Origin: an uncultured Fretibacterium sp.
GTDB lineage: Bacteria > Synergistota > Synergistia > Synergistales > Aminobacteriaceae
NCBI GenBank assembly: GCA_937899395.1
Contig: CALBPU010000174.1
Coordinates: 1-36,977, forward strand
Direction of reading: 5' to 3'
DNA length: 36,977 nt
The notes beneath the pieces were generated by a model that saw only the letters and a list, made by a program, of their open reading frames with translations, searched no databases and had not been told where the DNA came from. Within the stretch, counting starts at the first letter, position 1; each line of letters opens with the position of its first letter. The position numbers and the translations under genes are program-made. Shown here piece by piece: positions 15,909 through 24,782 of the stretch.

Positions 15909-17654
15909 ATGATTCAAAGACTACACAGAAGCGATCTTGGTAACTCACTTAGAACGCTGATGGAAAACGATCCCGCCTTCAGACCCGTTGCCTACTTCTC
16001 AATGGAGGTTGGGCTGAAAGAGTCAATTCCGACATATTCCGGAGGACTTGGCGTTTTAGCGGGCGATATTCTCAAAAGTGCCGCTGATTTAGGCGTACCG
16101 ATGGCCGGAGTTACTCTTTTGTACCGTAAAGGTTATTTTGTTCAGGAATTTAATCAGGACGACTGGCAGAAGGAAAAGCCCGTTGTCTGGGATCCTTCAA
16201 AAGAATTAACATTACTTCCAAACAAAATTTCAATTACAATTCAGGGAAGAGATATTCAAGTCGGAGTATGGGTCTACGAATGTATAGGAGCAACAGGTTA
16301 TCCGTTACCTATATATTTCCTTGATACTGACTTTGAACCTAACCACCCTGACGACAGAAAGTTATGTTGGTATCTTTACGGCGGCGATAACCGTTACAGG
16401 CTTTGTCAAGAATTTATATTAGGTGTCGGAGGCTTACGAATGCTCCGTGCATTGGGCTATATGAATATTGATACGTTCCACTTGAACGAAGGCCACGCAG
16501 GTTTCTTAACCCTCGAATTAATGCGTGAACTTGGCTATTATGACCCTGACAGAATCAGAGAGCAGGTTGTATTTACAACTCATACTCCTGTACCTGCCGG
16601 CCATGATTATTTTGAGTTCGGAATGATTGATCAGGTATTCCCTGACGAAGCACGAGCTACAATTCACAGAATGATGCCTAATATGCCGGGAGTTTCAATG
16701 ACTGAGCTGGGACTTCGTTACAGCCGTTACGTAAACGGAGTTGCAAAAAAACATGCCGAAGTCAGTAACGCAATGTTCAAAATGGAAACTGTTGACTGGG
16801 TAACAAACGGCATTCACCCTACAACATGGATCAGTTCTGGAATGAGAAAACTTTACAACAAACACATTCCGGGTTGGGAATTAGACCCGGGAAGGCTTGT
16901 TCAGGCTTTAACAATTCCTAAGGACGAAATATGGGCAGCACATCAGGCTTCAAAATTAAGATTATTCGCACGCGTCCTTGAGACTAACGGTATTCAGCTT
17001 GACCCTGACGTATTGACATTAGGTTTTGCGAGAAGGGCAGCAACTTACAAGAGAGCCGATTTGTTATTAACAGACGTTGAAAGGCTCAAAAAAATCGCTG
17101 GAGGTAAGAAAGTCCAGTTCATATTCGCCGGAAAATCTCACCCTCATGATGACGGAGGCAAGAGACTTTTACAGAAGATCCGAAAAGCCTCGAAAGAACT
17201 TGAAGGTGAAATACCGATAGTTTTCGTTGATAATTACAACATGGAAATAGCGTCGCTTTTAACACAGGGAGTTGACGTTTGGTTAAATACTCCTGTACGA
17301 CCGAGAGAGGCAAGCGGAACTTCAGGAATGAAATGTGCGATGAACGGCATTCCGAATTTCTCAGTGCTTGACGGCTGGTGGATTGAAGGCTGGATTGAGG
17401 ACGTAACAGGCTGGTCAATAGGTCCTGAGCCAAAAGAAACTGAGGCAAACGCTCATTATGATGAAAATCTTGACGCTATTGACCTCTACGAGAAACTTGA
17501 AAAGAAAGTCATTCCTACCTATTATGAACATCATGATAAATGGATTGACATGATGCGGCATACTATAGCCCTTGACGCGAGCTTCTTCAACACCCACAGG
17601 GTCGTTCGCGAGTATGCTGCCAAAGCTTATTCGATTGATTTCAGGGGCATGTAG
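15909..17654 (+). CDS. glgP: Alpha-glucan phosphorylase, short GT35 type
   Basis: This 581-residue enzyme releases glucose 1-phosphate from glycogen or maltodextrin using phosphate and pyridoxal phosphate. The N-terminus has YFSMEVGLKESIPTYSGGLG, and HLNEGHAGF lies near 195. The cofactor lysine is K475 in EASGTSGMKCAMNG, preceded by the phosphate-site arginine in PVRPREASG. The length matches the shorter alpha-glucan phosphorylases rather than the roughly 800-residue E. coli GlgP. AAAGGAGCT (15889-15896) lies somewhat far upstream of the ATG. Together with glgA and glgC it makes a storage and mobilisation cluster; glgB and glgX are not in the window. Confidence 0.93.
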   Translation: MIQRLHRSDLGNSLRTLMENDPAFRPVAYFSMEVGLKESIPTYSGGLGVLAGDILKSAADLGVPMAGVTLLYRKGYFVQEFNQDDWQKEKPVVWDPSKELTLLPNKISITIQGRDIQVGVWVYECIGATGYPLPIYFLDTDFEPNHPDDRKLCWYLYGGDNRYRLCQEFILGVGGLRMLRALGYMNIDTFHLNEGHAGFLTLELMRELGYYDPDRIREQVVFTTHTPVPAGHDYFEFGMIDQVFPDEARATIHRMMPNMPGVSMTELGLRYSRYVNGVAKKHAEVSNAMFKMETVDWVTNGIHPTTWISSGMRKLYNKHIPGWELDPGRLVQALTIPKDEIWAAHQASKLRLFARVLETNGIQLDPDVLTLGFARRAATYKRADLLLTDVERLKKIAGGKKVQFIFAGKSHPHDDGGKRLLQKIRKASKELEGEIPIVFVDNYNMEIASLLTQGVDVWLNTPVRPREASGTSGMKCAMNGIPNFSVLDGWWIEGWIEDVTGWSIGPEPKETEANAHYDENLDAIDLYEKLEKKVIPTYYEHHDKWIDMMRHTIALDASFFNTHRVVREYAAKAYSIDFRGM

Positions 17655-17664
17655 AAAATGAAAA

Positions 17665-17735
17665 CTCCGGAGCCTTTTACCATCATTAAAGAACTTTTTC
17701 CCCACACACGTGGGGCTGCTCCGGAGACATTTTTT
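17665..17735 (+). terminator. Terminator or attenuator between glgP and glgA
   Basis: The outer stem CTCCGGAGC (17665-17673) pairs with GCTCCGGAG (17718-17726). An inner hairpin CCCCA/TGGGG lies at 17700-17715. A T-run at 17730-17735 completes a strong intrinsic terminator. Only 34 nt remain before the glgA ATG, which leaves no room for a normal promoter, so some read-through is required for glgA. Confidence 0.8.
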
Positions 17736-17769
17736 GCAAGATTAAATTTTTTGAAAGGATTAGTTATTC

Positions 17770-19227
17770 ATGGCATCAAAAAGTAGCAGTTTAAGAGTCT
17801 TGTTTGTTACTACAGAGCTTGCGCCGTTCTCAAAAGTTGGCGGACTTGGAGATGTAGCAGGCTCTCTGCCAAAGGCTTTACGTCAGGCCGGTGTAGATGT
17901 TCGAGTAGTAACTCCTGCATGGCCGGGAGTACTTGAAAGAGCTGAAGCTGCCGGACTTAAAACCACAACAGCCCGTTCCAAAGTATATGCGGCTTATGAT
18001 TGGCGAATACATTCGGCAAACATTATTAAGGCTGATGTTGATAAAGTTCCGACATATTTTTTGAAAGCTGAAGATTATTCGGGGGATATGTATCCTTCAC
18101 AGTTGAATTTCTGGACTGCTTCACCTTTTGCAGTGTTTTGTATGCAGGCACTTGAATTAAAAGATGCAATAGATTGGGAGCCTGATATTTATCACTGTCA
18201 TGATTGGACGAGTGCGTTTTTACCCTGCGCTCTGGCGTGGCACAGGCACTACCGTCAGACCGGTGGAAAAAGTATCATGACCCTTCATAATGTTGCTTAT
18301 CAAGGAGTTTTTGAGCCTTCACCGTTCCTTGATGCTTCCGGGCTTGAACCTTGGAGCTTCAATTCTTCAACGATGGAATACTACGGACAGGTTAATTTGT
18401 TAAAGGGCGGAATAGTCGCTGCTACAGCCGTGAGCACCGTTTCACCGACTTATGCGAATGAAATTCAGACTTACGAATCAACTCGTGAGCTTTCAGGAAT
18501 TTTATATCAGCAGAGAAGCAAATTACGAGGCATTATTAACGGACTTGATACAAAATTCTGGGATCCTGTCGGAGATAAGAGCATACCAGCAAATTTCAGC
18601 GTTAAAGATCTCAAGGGTAAAGCAGCCTGCAAAAAAGAATTATTAAAACGTGCAGGATTTGATACAGAATCTGATGCGCCCGTTATTGTATGTGTAAGCC
18701 GCCTTGTTGAACAAAAAGGTTTTGACATGGTATTTAATGCCGCAAAACAAATTGCTGAAACAGGAGCGAAATTAATCGTACTCGGAAGCGGTCAGGATTG
18801 GATTGAAAACGGAATGTTACAGGCTCAGAGTTCATATCCTCAGAGCATAAAATTATTCAAAGGTTATGACGAGCCGTTATCACATTTGCTTTATGCAGGC
18901 GGAGATATTTTCTTAATGCCTTCAGTATTTGAACCTTGCGGATTATCTCAGATGATTTCAATGAGATACGGTACAGTACCTGTAGTCCGTGAAGTCGGAG
19001 GATTAAGAGATACAGTATTTGATGTTGACAGACCTGAAGGCGGAAACGGATTTACATTCTTAACATGCGATGTTGACGGAATGATGTGGGCATTGCGCAG
19101 AGCAGTCGAACGCTATTATGATAAAGAAGCGTGGAAGAAAATAATGCTCGAAGGAATGAGAGAAGATTTTACGTGGGACAAATCAGCAGGTCTGTATAAA
19201 GAAATGTATGAGGATTTAATGCAGTAG
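17770..19227 (+). CDS. glgA: Glycogen synthase (ADP-glucose)
   Basis: This 485-residue GT5 family enzyme adds glucose from ADP-glucose to the growing alpha-1,4-glucan. The donor-binding KVGGLGDV motif is at 22-29. HCHDW lies near 140 and TLHNVAYQG near 175. The C-terminal half has VCVSRLVEQKGFD and the E-x7-E type motif in EPCGLSQMISMRYG. Length and domain layout are normal. AAAGGA (about 17753-17758) precedes the ATG. It follows a strong terminator-like hairpin after glgP and precedes glgC by 80 nt. Confidence 0.95.
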   Translation: MASKSSSLRVLFVTTELAPFSKVGGLGDVAGSLPKALRQAGVDVRVVTPAWPGVLERAEAAGLKTTTARSKVYAAYDWRIHSANIIKADVDKVPTYFLKAEDYSGDMYPSQLNFWTASPFAVFCMQALELKDAIDWEPDIYHCHDWTSAFLPCALAWHRHYRQTGGKSIMTLHNVAYQGVFEPSPFLDASGLEPWSFNSSTMEYYGQVNLLKGGIVAATAVSTVSPTYANEIQTYESTRELSGILYQQRSKLRGIINGLDTKFWDPVGDKSIPANFSVKDLKGKAACKKELLKRAGFDTESDAPVIVCVSRLVEQKGFDMVFNAAKQIAETGAKLIVLGSGQDWIENGMLQAQSSYPQSIKLFKGYDEPLSHLLYAGGDIFLMPSVFEPCGLSQMISMRYGTVPVVREVGGLRDTVFDVDRPEGGNGFTFLTCDVDGMMWALRRAVERYYDKEAWKKIMLEGMREDFTWDKSAGLYKEMYEDLMQ

Positions 19228-19236
19228 TAGAAATTA

Positions 19237-19274
19237 ATGCCGCTTGACCCCTTCTTTCACTTCGATAGCGGCAT
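19237..19274 (+). other. Hairpin between glgA and glgC
   Basis: The 8-bp inverted repeat ATGCCGCT/AGCGGCAT has a 22-nt loop and no T-run, so it is more likely a processing or stability element than a terminator. The glgC ribosome site AGAGGAGGT lies 17 nt downstream. Confidence 0.5.
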
Positions 19275-19307
19275 AATTGAAATATATTCTAAGAGGAGGT
19301 AAATTTC

Positions 19308-20633
19308 ATGTATACGGGTAAACACGGAAGAGTGTTGGGTGTTGTATTAGCCGGAGGAAAAGGCGAAAGGCTTATGCCCCTCACACGTTACCGCGCAAAA
19401 CCTGCCGTCTATTTTGCCGCAAAATATCGTATTATTGATTTCGCACTCTCCAATTTAATCAACAGCGGAATTTATTCAGTCTATGTTCTCACGCAGTTCA
19501 AGAGCCAATCGCTTAACGAACACATCGAACGAGGCTGGCAATTCGGAGGAGCGATGAGAGGTAGAGATTTCTTCGTAACAACAATCCCTGCTCAGATGTG
19601 GAGCGGTGAACACTGGTTCCAAGGAACAGCAGACGCAGTTTATCAGGCTCTTCACATGATCACGAGATACAGAGCCGATAGAGTTTGTATTTTCGCAGCA
19701 GACCATATTTACAAAATGGACGTTGACCAAATGATTAGCTGGCACATGGCACAGCACGCTGACGTTACAATCGCAGCGAACGTTGTACCTGTTGAGGAAG
19801 CAAATCAATTCGGTTGCATTAAGACAGATGTCAAAGGCCGAATTCTTGAGTTCATGGAAAAACCGAAAAATCCGCCTGAAATTCCTGACAAACCCGGTTA
19901 TTCTTATGTCTCAATGGGTAACTATGTTTTCGAGAGAAAAGTTCTTGAAGATGCTCTTGATGATGATGCTATGCAGGAATCAAGCCACGATTTCGGAAAG
20001 GATATTATCCCGAAATTAGTAGCTCACGGAATGAAAGTCTGCGCTTATGACTTCTCAACAAACGTTCTTCCTCATCCGTCAGCCGACACCGAGTTAGTTC
20101 ACCAGTGGAGAACTGATAAACCTTATTGGCGTGATGTAGGAACTTTGCAGGCATATTGGCAGGCTCACATGGAGTTAATCGGCCATGAATCAGAAATGAC
20201 CCTTTACAATCCTATGTGGCCAATCAGAACAGTATCTTACGGAGATCCCCCTTCATATTGTTATCCTGAAGTAGGACACCCCTGCAATATCAACAGGGTA
20301 ATGCTCTCTGAAGGAAGCAGAATTTTCGGAGCAAGCGTTTCAAATTCAGTTCTTGCCCGTAACTGCCTTGTTCAGTCAGGAAGCGTTATTGAAGAGAGTA
20401 TCATCGGCCATGATGTTGTAATCGGACATAACTGCCGAATCAAACGAGCAATTATTGACGGTCATAACATTATTCCTGATGGAACAGTAATTGGTGAAAA
20501 TCCTGAAGAAGACGCTAAGAATTATTACGTCGATCAGAAATCAGGACTTGTAGTAATGGGAGTGCCGAAAGAATTATATTTAACCGGTGCAGACACCATT
20601 GAAGAAGCTCAGACATGGGACAGCATGGGCTAA
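19308..20633 (+). CDS. glgC: Glucose-1-phosphate adenylyltransferase
   Basis: This 441-residue enzyme makes ADP-glucose from glucose 1-phosphate and ATP, the committed step of glycogen synthesis. It has the nucleotide-binding AGGKGERLMPLT (15-26), KPAVYFAAKYRIIDFALSN (31-49), WFQGTADAVYQ near 105, and a C-terminal left-handed beta-helix region (SVLARNCLVQSGSVIEES onward). The length fits the bacterial allosteric enzyme, and basic residues near the N-terminus are compatible with fructose-1,6-bisphosphate-type activation, though this cannot be decided from sequence alone. AGAGGAGGT provides a strong ribosome site. It is the last gene of the cluster and is followed by a terminator. Confidence 0.95.
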   Translation: MYTGKHGRVLGVVLAGGKGERLMPLTRYRAKPAVYFAAKYRIIDFALSNLINSGIYSVYVLTQFKSQSLNEHIERGWQFGGAMRGRDFFVTTIPAQMWSGEHWFQGTADAVYQALHMITRYRADRVCIFAADHIYKMDVDQMISWHMAQHADVTIAANVVPVEEANQFGCIKTDVKGRILEFMEKPKNPPEIPDKPGYSYVSMGNYVFERKVLEDALDDDAMQESSHDFGKDIIPKLVAHGMKVCAYDFSTNVLPHPSADTELVHQWRTDKPYWRDVGTLQAYWQAHMELIGHESEMTLYNPMWPIRTVSYGDPPSYCYPEVGHPCNINRVMLSEGSRIFGASVSNSVLARNCLVQSGSVIEESIIGHDVVIGHNCRIKRAIIDGHNIIPDGTVIGENPEEDAKNYYVDQKSGLVVMGVPKELYLTGADTIEEAQTWDSMG

Positions 20634-20657
20634 ACTAAAATTTGAAATCAAAAATAA

Positions 20658-20692
20658 AACACCTCTGAAAATTTTTTCGGGGGTGTTTTTTG
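20658..20692 (+). terminator. Terminator of the glg cluster
   Basis: The stem AACACCTC / GGGGTGTT (about 20658-20687) is followed by a T-run to 20691. Confidence 0.85.
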
Positions 20693-20748
20693 TTGGAAAT
20701 TTTGAAAAATATTTTTGAGAGAAATAGCTTATTGATTTTTTACAAGAG

Positions 20749-20775
20749 CCCTCCCCTAAAATTTCAGAGGAGGGA
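20749..20775 (-). terminator. Hairpin at the end of the propeller gene, weak terminator
   Basis: CCCTCCCCT (20749-20757) pairs with AGAGGAGGG (20766-20774) with one mismatch. On the minus strand the following sequence is only moderately T-rich, so termination here is likely but not certain. Confidence 0.4.
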
Positions 20776-20790
20776 TTAAATTTTTGTTGA

Positions 20791-21858
20791 TTATTCGGTT
20801 ATCGTATACATCGCAACTTCATCAATTTCCCTGTTAGTTCCGATGATTACGTCCTGACCTTTTGAATTTTTGAAGTGCATCGCATTGGCACAACCCGTAT
20901 TTTCGTCGATGATGTCGTATTTATAATCGCCTGCTTCAGCGTCCCAAGTTATTGCGATTGTCTTTTTGGTTCCTTTCCTCCAACCTACTATCCATGTAGG
21001 CTTTCCTAAAATTTCACATGTCCATGTTGCGTGCAGCATCTCTGTTTCTTTCTCAGGCAATCCGAGCTTCCATTGAGGAATATAATGATCGTGTTCATCA
21101 AGATGATAAATCGTTAATGAATTTCCGTGAAACGGGCTTATTGTTCCTAGTTCGGGCTTTCCGTCTCCGTCAAAATCCATTAAAACAGAATCGCTCGACG
21201 GAATTGAACATACTCTCGTTACTGTCCATTCAGCACCTAAAACAGCAGGAGGATCGATTATAAATGTTCCCTCTTCACAGCCTATTAACGCAGCGTCATG
21301 GCCGCCATGAGAAATTTTTGAGTAGCCGTGATTTTTTAACAGACCTTCAACAACAGGTTTAAGCTCTAACAAATTATCATCGTTATAAGGCGAAAGATCT
21401 TTCGGCAATACTCCTCCGAAACATGCTCCCTTATAACGCCAGTCATTTTTATATTCATGACCGCTCTTTAATGCACATGCAAGAATATAAGTTACTCCTG
21501 CTCTCTCAAGCAATCCGAAACGATGTACAAAAGGAACTTTTGCAAGAGTTCTTCTGCTCCAAGTGTTATTTTCTTCAGGAGTTGCGATAATAATTCGTGC
21601 GTCTGCTGAGTTATTCGGCGAATAAAATTCATGCGTCGATAAAAATTGTCCGTCTGCTCCTGGTACAGGTGTCATTGTCATAATTCCGCCGGGTTCAGTC
21701 CATACTGTTGAAATATTATTGCCGTCTTCATCAAACAAATAACACGGGTCTGATTTTTCAGCTGCAACAAGGAAACAATTCTTTTTGCCCTTAAAATCAA
21801 GAGCTGAAATTGCGTAACACTTATTCAGATTGGAAATTACTTTCTTCTCAACTTTCAT
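20791..21858 (-). CDS. Cytosolic propeller-like (FG-GAP/VCBS-like) protein of unknown function
   Basis: This 355-residue protein has no signal peptide or membrane segment. It shows repeating strand patterns consistent with a beta-propeller, and one clear calcium-loop motif, DFDGDGKPELGTIS near residues 229-242, as in FG-GAP/VCBS repeats. Other blade-like edges are YLFDEDGNNIST and IITNR-type ends. It contains many aromatic and histidine residues (KISHGGHDAALIG). It lies 18 nt downstream of the UlaE-type epimerase in the same transcript, so a role in the same sugar pathway, for example as a lactonase, mutarotase-like or regulatory partner, is plausible but unproven. Confidence 0.65.
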   Translation of the reverse strand: MKVEKKVISNLNKCYAISALDFKGKKNCFLVAAEKSDPCYLFDEDGNNISTVWTEPGGIMTMTPVPGADGQFLSTHEFYSPNNSADARIIIATPEENNTWSRRTLAKVPFVHRFGLLERAGVTYILACALKSGHEYKNDWRYKGACFGGVLPKDLSPYNDDNLLELKPVVEGLLKNHGYSKISHGGHDAALIGCEEGTFIIDPPAVLGAEWTVTRVCSIPSSDSVLMDFDGDGKPELGTISPFHGNSLTIYHLDEHDHYIPQWKLGLPEKETEMLHATWTCEILGKPTWIVGWRKGTKKTIAITWDAEAGDYKYDIIDENTGCANAMHFKNSKGQDVIIGTNREIDEVAMYTITE

Positions 21859-21876
21859 TATTAAAATCTCTCCCTT

Positions 21877-22722
21877 TTAATATGCAAACTTGTTAATTTT
21901 TTCGGACATCGAACGGCAAGCGAATTTAATATCGTCTTTCCAGCTTGCATTGCCAACGTCCCACATCTCCGTTACAAAACGGCGTATACCCATTACCCAA
22001 GCTTTTTCGATGATCTCATCAAAATTTACATGGCCTGTTAAAAACGGTATCTCACGAAATTTTCCGGGCACTGTCTCTTTAAGATGAAGTGCGACAATAT
22101 GTCCGCTTCCTGTCTCAAGGTCTTCAAGAACACTTGTTCCGTAAGTTACAGCGGCATTCGTTAAATTTCCTGCGTCAGGATAAACTCCAAGATACGGACT
22201 ATTAACGAGTGATACATAGCGCATTGCTTTTTTGGTGGTGTTCATAAATTCGGTTTCCATTGTTTCAAAACCCATTACAACACCTTTAGCTGCTGCCATA
22301 AAAGTTGCCTTCTTGAGATTTTCAGCGAAAAACTTCCTGCTTTCCTCAGTGCTTTCCTCGTAATAAACATCATAGCCTGCAAGCTGTATTATTCTTACGC
22401 CTAAATCATCTGCAAGCTGTACAGCCTTCTCCATAATTTCCATGCTTCTTTCACGGACTTTTGGATCAGAAGCTCCGAAAGGATATTTACGATGTCCTGA
22501 AAGACACATACTGCGAACGGGTATTCCGATTTCTTTCATGAGGTTCACGAGTTCAAGGCGTTCGTCTTTTGACCAATCGAGACGGGCTAACTTTGAATCT
22601 TTTTCGTCAATGCTGATTTCAACAAAATCGTAACCGCATTCTTTAGCACATTCGAGTTTCTCACGCCAAGATAATTTTTCGGGCATTGCTTTTTCGTACA
22701 GACCTATTGAATAAGTTTTCAT
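21877..22722 (-). CDS. L-ribulose-5-phosphate / L-xylulose-5-phosphate 3-epimerase (UlaE/SgbU type)
   Basis: This 281-residue TIM barrel has strong family signatures: the opening IGLYEKAMPEKLSW, FVEISIDEKDSKLARLDWS (34-52), RSMCLSGHRKYPFG (92-105), IIQLAGYDVYYEE (near 135) and LGVYPDAGNLT. Metal-ligand acidic and histidine residues follow in FETMETE, YPDAGN, HLKET and TEMWD. UlaE interconverts L-xylulose 5-phosphate and L-ribulose 5-phosphate in L-ascorbate or pentose degradation. The usual partners (UlaD, UlaF, kinase, transporter) are not in the window. AAGGAGGA lies before the ATG. Confidence 0.88.
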   Translation of the reverse strand: MKTYSIGLYEKAMPEKLSWREKLECAKECGYDFVEISIDEKDSKLARLDWSKDERLELVNLMKEIGIPVRSMCLSGHRKYPFGASDPKVRERSMEIMEKAVQLADDLGVRIIQLAGYDVYYEESTEESRKFFAENLKKATFMAAAKGVVMGFETMETEFMNTTKKAMRYVSLVNSPYLGVYPDAGNLTNAAVTYGTSVLEDLETGSGHIVALHLKETVPGKFREIPFLTGHVNFDEIIEKAWVMGIRRFVTEMWDVGNASWKDDIKFACRSMSEKINKFAY

Positions 22723-22773
22723 TAATAAAAATCCTCCTTCCTAAATTTTGAAAACGGGAATATAATTATTTAT

Positions 22774-22801
22774 ATTTTATCATGCGTAATAAAAACGACA
22801 A
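22774..22801 (-). promoter_or_regulatory. Extended -10 promoter of the ulaE-type operon
   Basis: On the minus strand TTGTCG (22801-22796), a 16-nt spacer and TAAAAT (22779-22774) preceded by TGa. The architecture is the same as at the citC promoter (16-nt spacer, extended TAAAAT). Confidence 0.55.
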
Positions 22802-22803
22802 AT

Positions 22804-22809
22804 TATAAT
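22804..22809 (+). promoter_or_regulatory. Candidate -10 box of the TerD operon
   Basis: A perfect TATAAT lies 37 nt before the first TerD ATG. No recognisable -35 or TGn is present, so an activator or another sigma factor may be needed if this box is used. Confidence 0.3.
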
Positions 22810-22845
22810 TCGTGCAATATCTTTTACGGAGGTGTTTTGTTTATT

Positions 22846-23490
22846 ATGAGTGTAAGCCTTGCTAAAGGTCAAAAAGTCAGTCTCACAAAAGCAAATGAAA
22901 ATTCAGGACTTAAAACTGTTGTAGTCGGTCTAGGTTGGGACGAAGCTGAGAAATCTCAATCTAAAGGAATTTTCGGAGGTTTATTCGGGGGCAATAACGA
23001 AAAAGTTCAGGATATTGATTGCGATGCAGTTGCGTTTTTACTCAACAGCGACGGGAAAATTGCTCAAAAAACAGACGTCATTTTCTTCAACAACCTGAGA
23101 CACAACAGCGGCTGTGTAATTCATCAAGGCGATAATTTAACAGGAGCTGGAGAAGGTGATGACGAGCAAATTATGGTCGACCTCTCAAAATTACCTTCTC
23201 AATATGAAAGAGTTGTTATCCTCGTGAGCATTTATAAAGCTACTGAAAGAAATCAACATTTCGGAATGATTAAAAATGCTTTCATAAGAATTTTCGACGC
23301 TGAAACTAACAAAGAACTTTGCATTTATAATCTCTCTGAAAATTATGAAGGCATGACGGCGTTAGTGTTCGGTGAATTATACAGGAAAAACGGAGAATGG
23401 AAATTTAACGCAATAGGTCAGCCGTTACAGGTTTGGTCAATAGCAGAGCTTGCTGAACGTTACGGTTTGCCTCGTTCAGTATGGCGATAA
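22846..23490 (+). CDS. TerD family protein 1
   Basis: This 214-residue protein belongs to the TerD (tellurite-resistance/calcium-binding) family. The N-terminal SVSLAKGQKVSLTK, VVVGLGWD (25-32), the acidic calcium site around DIDCDAVAF (57-65) and GDDEQIMVDL (104-113) are all family features. It has an extra glycine-rich insert, GIFGGLFGGNNEK (41-53), between the GLGWD strand and the first acidic site. Members are soluble stress proteins, and some bind Ca2+. I use ATG 22846 because it restores the conserved Met-x-Val-Ser-Leu start; a TTG nine bases earlier would extend it. GGAGGTG lies upstream. It is the first gene of a seven-gene plus-strand operon and diverges from the ulaE-type operon. 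Confidence 0.9.
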   Translation: MSVSLAKGQKVSLTKANENSGLKTVVVGLGWDEAEKSQSKGIFGGLFGGNNEKVQDIDCDAVAFLLNSDGKIAQKTDVIFFNNLRHNSGCVIHQGDNLTGAGEGDDEQIMVDLSKLPSQYERVVILVSIYKATERNQHFGMIKNAFIRIFDAETNKELCIYNLSENYEGMTALVFGELYRKNGEWKFNAIGQPLQVWSIAELAERYGLPRSVWR

Positions 23491-23517
23491 AAATTTTTAA
23501 CAGGAGGAATTTTTAAT

Positions 23518-24111
23518 ATGGCAATAAGTCTTTCAAAAGGTCAAAGAGCTGCAATAGACAACTCGTTAAAAATGGTGCTCGTAGGTTTAGGCTGGGATCC
23601 GAATAAATATGACGGCGGTTATGATTTCGACCTTGACGCTTCGGCATTCATTTGCGGTTCAAACGGAAAAGTTCGCAGCGATGAAGATTTCGTTTTTTAC
23701 AATAATCAAGACTGGCACGATCATACAATTTGGTCATCAGGAGACGACAGAACAGGTGGCGGAAGTGATAAAGGCGATGATGAACAAATATTTATCGACT
23801 TCTCTAAAGTTCCCGATTGGGTCGAAAAAATCGCAATTACCGTTACTATACATGAAGCTGATGAACGTAAACAAAATTTCGGTCAAGTTTCAAACGCATA
23901 TGTCAGAGTCGCAAAAGTTAAAGATGAAAATGATAATGTCGGCGAAACTGTTATTCAATTTGACTTAGAGGAAGAATTTTCAATCGAAACTGCGTTAGTT
24001 GTGTGTGAAATTTACAGAAAGAACGGCGAATGGAAATTTAACGCTGTTGCAGGAGGATATAAGGGCGGATTAGCGGCTCTTTGTCAAAGTTACGGTGTTG
24101 AAGTTGCTTGA
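23518..24111 (+). CDS. TerD family protein 2
   Basis: This 197-residue TerD paralogue is closer to canonical TerD/TerZ: MAISLSKGQR, LVGLGWDPN (21-29), the complete acidic calcium motif YDFDLDASAF (35-44), FYNNQ, GGSDKGDDEQIFIDF (81-95) and KNGEWKFNAVAGGYKGGL near the end. Both acidic sites are intact, so Ca2+ binding is expected. AGGAGG precedes it, 27 nt after the first TerD gene, and its TGA stop overlaps the TTG start of the next gene by 4 nt. The pair probably forms a heteromeric sensor or scaffold for the proteins encoded downstream. Confidence 0.93.
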   Translation: MAISLSKGQRAAIDNSLKMVLVGLGWDPNKYDGGYDFDLDASAFICGSNGKVRSDEDFVFYNNQDWHDHTIWSSGDDRTGGGSDKGDDEQIFIDFSKVPDWVEKIAITVTIHEADERKQNFGQVSNAYVRVAKVKDENDNVGETVIQFDLEEEFSIETALVVCEIYRKNGEWKFNAVAGGYKGGLAALCQSYGVEVA

Positions 24112-24776
24112 CTGATCCACCGGAATTAATAAATAAAATGATTATTGATTTTGCAGAGGCTCTTACAAGAGACGCTATAAAATTAAATTTCCTCAACAAA
24201 ATTCTTGACGGTAAAATCAAAATTACTTTTAGCCTTAACGGTTCACGCCCTGAAGATTATGCAAATGTAATTCATTCGGAACAGAGCCGTGTTAAAGTTT
24301 ATAAAAATTTTAATCTGTCGGAAGATCCTAATGGTGAAATTTTAACCGTCCGTGTCGTAATGATTGAAGGGTCTCTGAAAATTTTCTTGAAACCCCCTGA
24401 ACACTTTAATAATTCAGGCGAAAAAATTTCTTTCTTCAACAGTGCTTCAAAGTCAATCGAAAAAGATTTTGAGCTTACAAATTTAACTGAGCAAATTGAA
24501 TTTATTCCTAATAATCAAAGCTATTCAATTAAAATTTACACGAAACCCGAAGCTATTGACAGTGCAAAATTTCAAAACGAAACCAACGAAATTAAATCAC
24601 GTGTTGAACTCGATGAAAATGTAATTAAATATTACGGTGAAGATAACGAAGTTCAAGATGTGAAAAATATTCTCGATGATATTAAAACGAAACTCTCCGA
24701 TGCTGAAAACAAAATTAAATCCCTTATTGAAAAACGTGAGAAAAAAACTATGGAGATTGAAGCGGCTTTAAGGTAA
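24108..24776 (+). CDS. Beta-rich protein with C-terminal coiled coil, unknown
   Basis: I do not recognise this 222-residue protein. An N-terminal helix (about 1-35) is followed by a strand-rich middle (about 36-155; KIKITFSLNG, LTVRVVMIEGSLKIFL, SYSIKIYTKP) and a charged C-terminal coiled coil (about 175-222; VQDVKNILDDIKTKLSDAEN). The start is taken at TTG 24108, overlapping the TerD2 stop as TTGA; the ATG at 24138 (ten codons later) is an alternative. No signal peptide or membrane segment. Its position in the operon and its coiled coil suggest that it interacts with the two coiled-coil proteins that follow. Confidence 0.7.
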   Translation: MTDPPELINKMIIDFAEALTRDAIKLNFLNKILDGKIKITFSLNGSRPEDYANVIHSEQSRVKVYKNFNLSEDPNGEILTVRVVMIEGSLKIFLKPPEHFNNSGEKISFFNSASKSIEKDFELTNLTEQIEFIPNNQSYSIKIYTKPEAIDSAKFQNETNEIKSRVELDENVIKYYGEDNEVQDVKNILDDIKTKLSDAENKIKSLIEKREKKTMEIEAALR

Positions 24777-24782
24777 TCGGCA

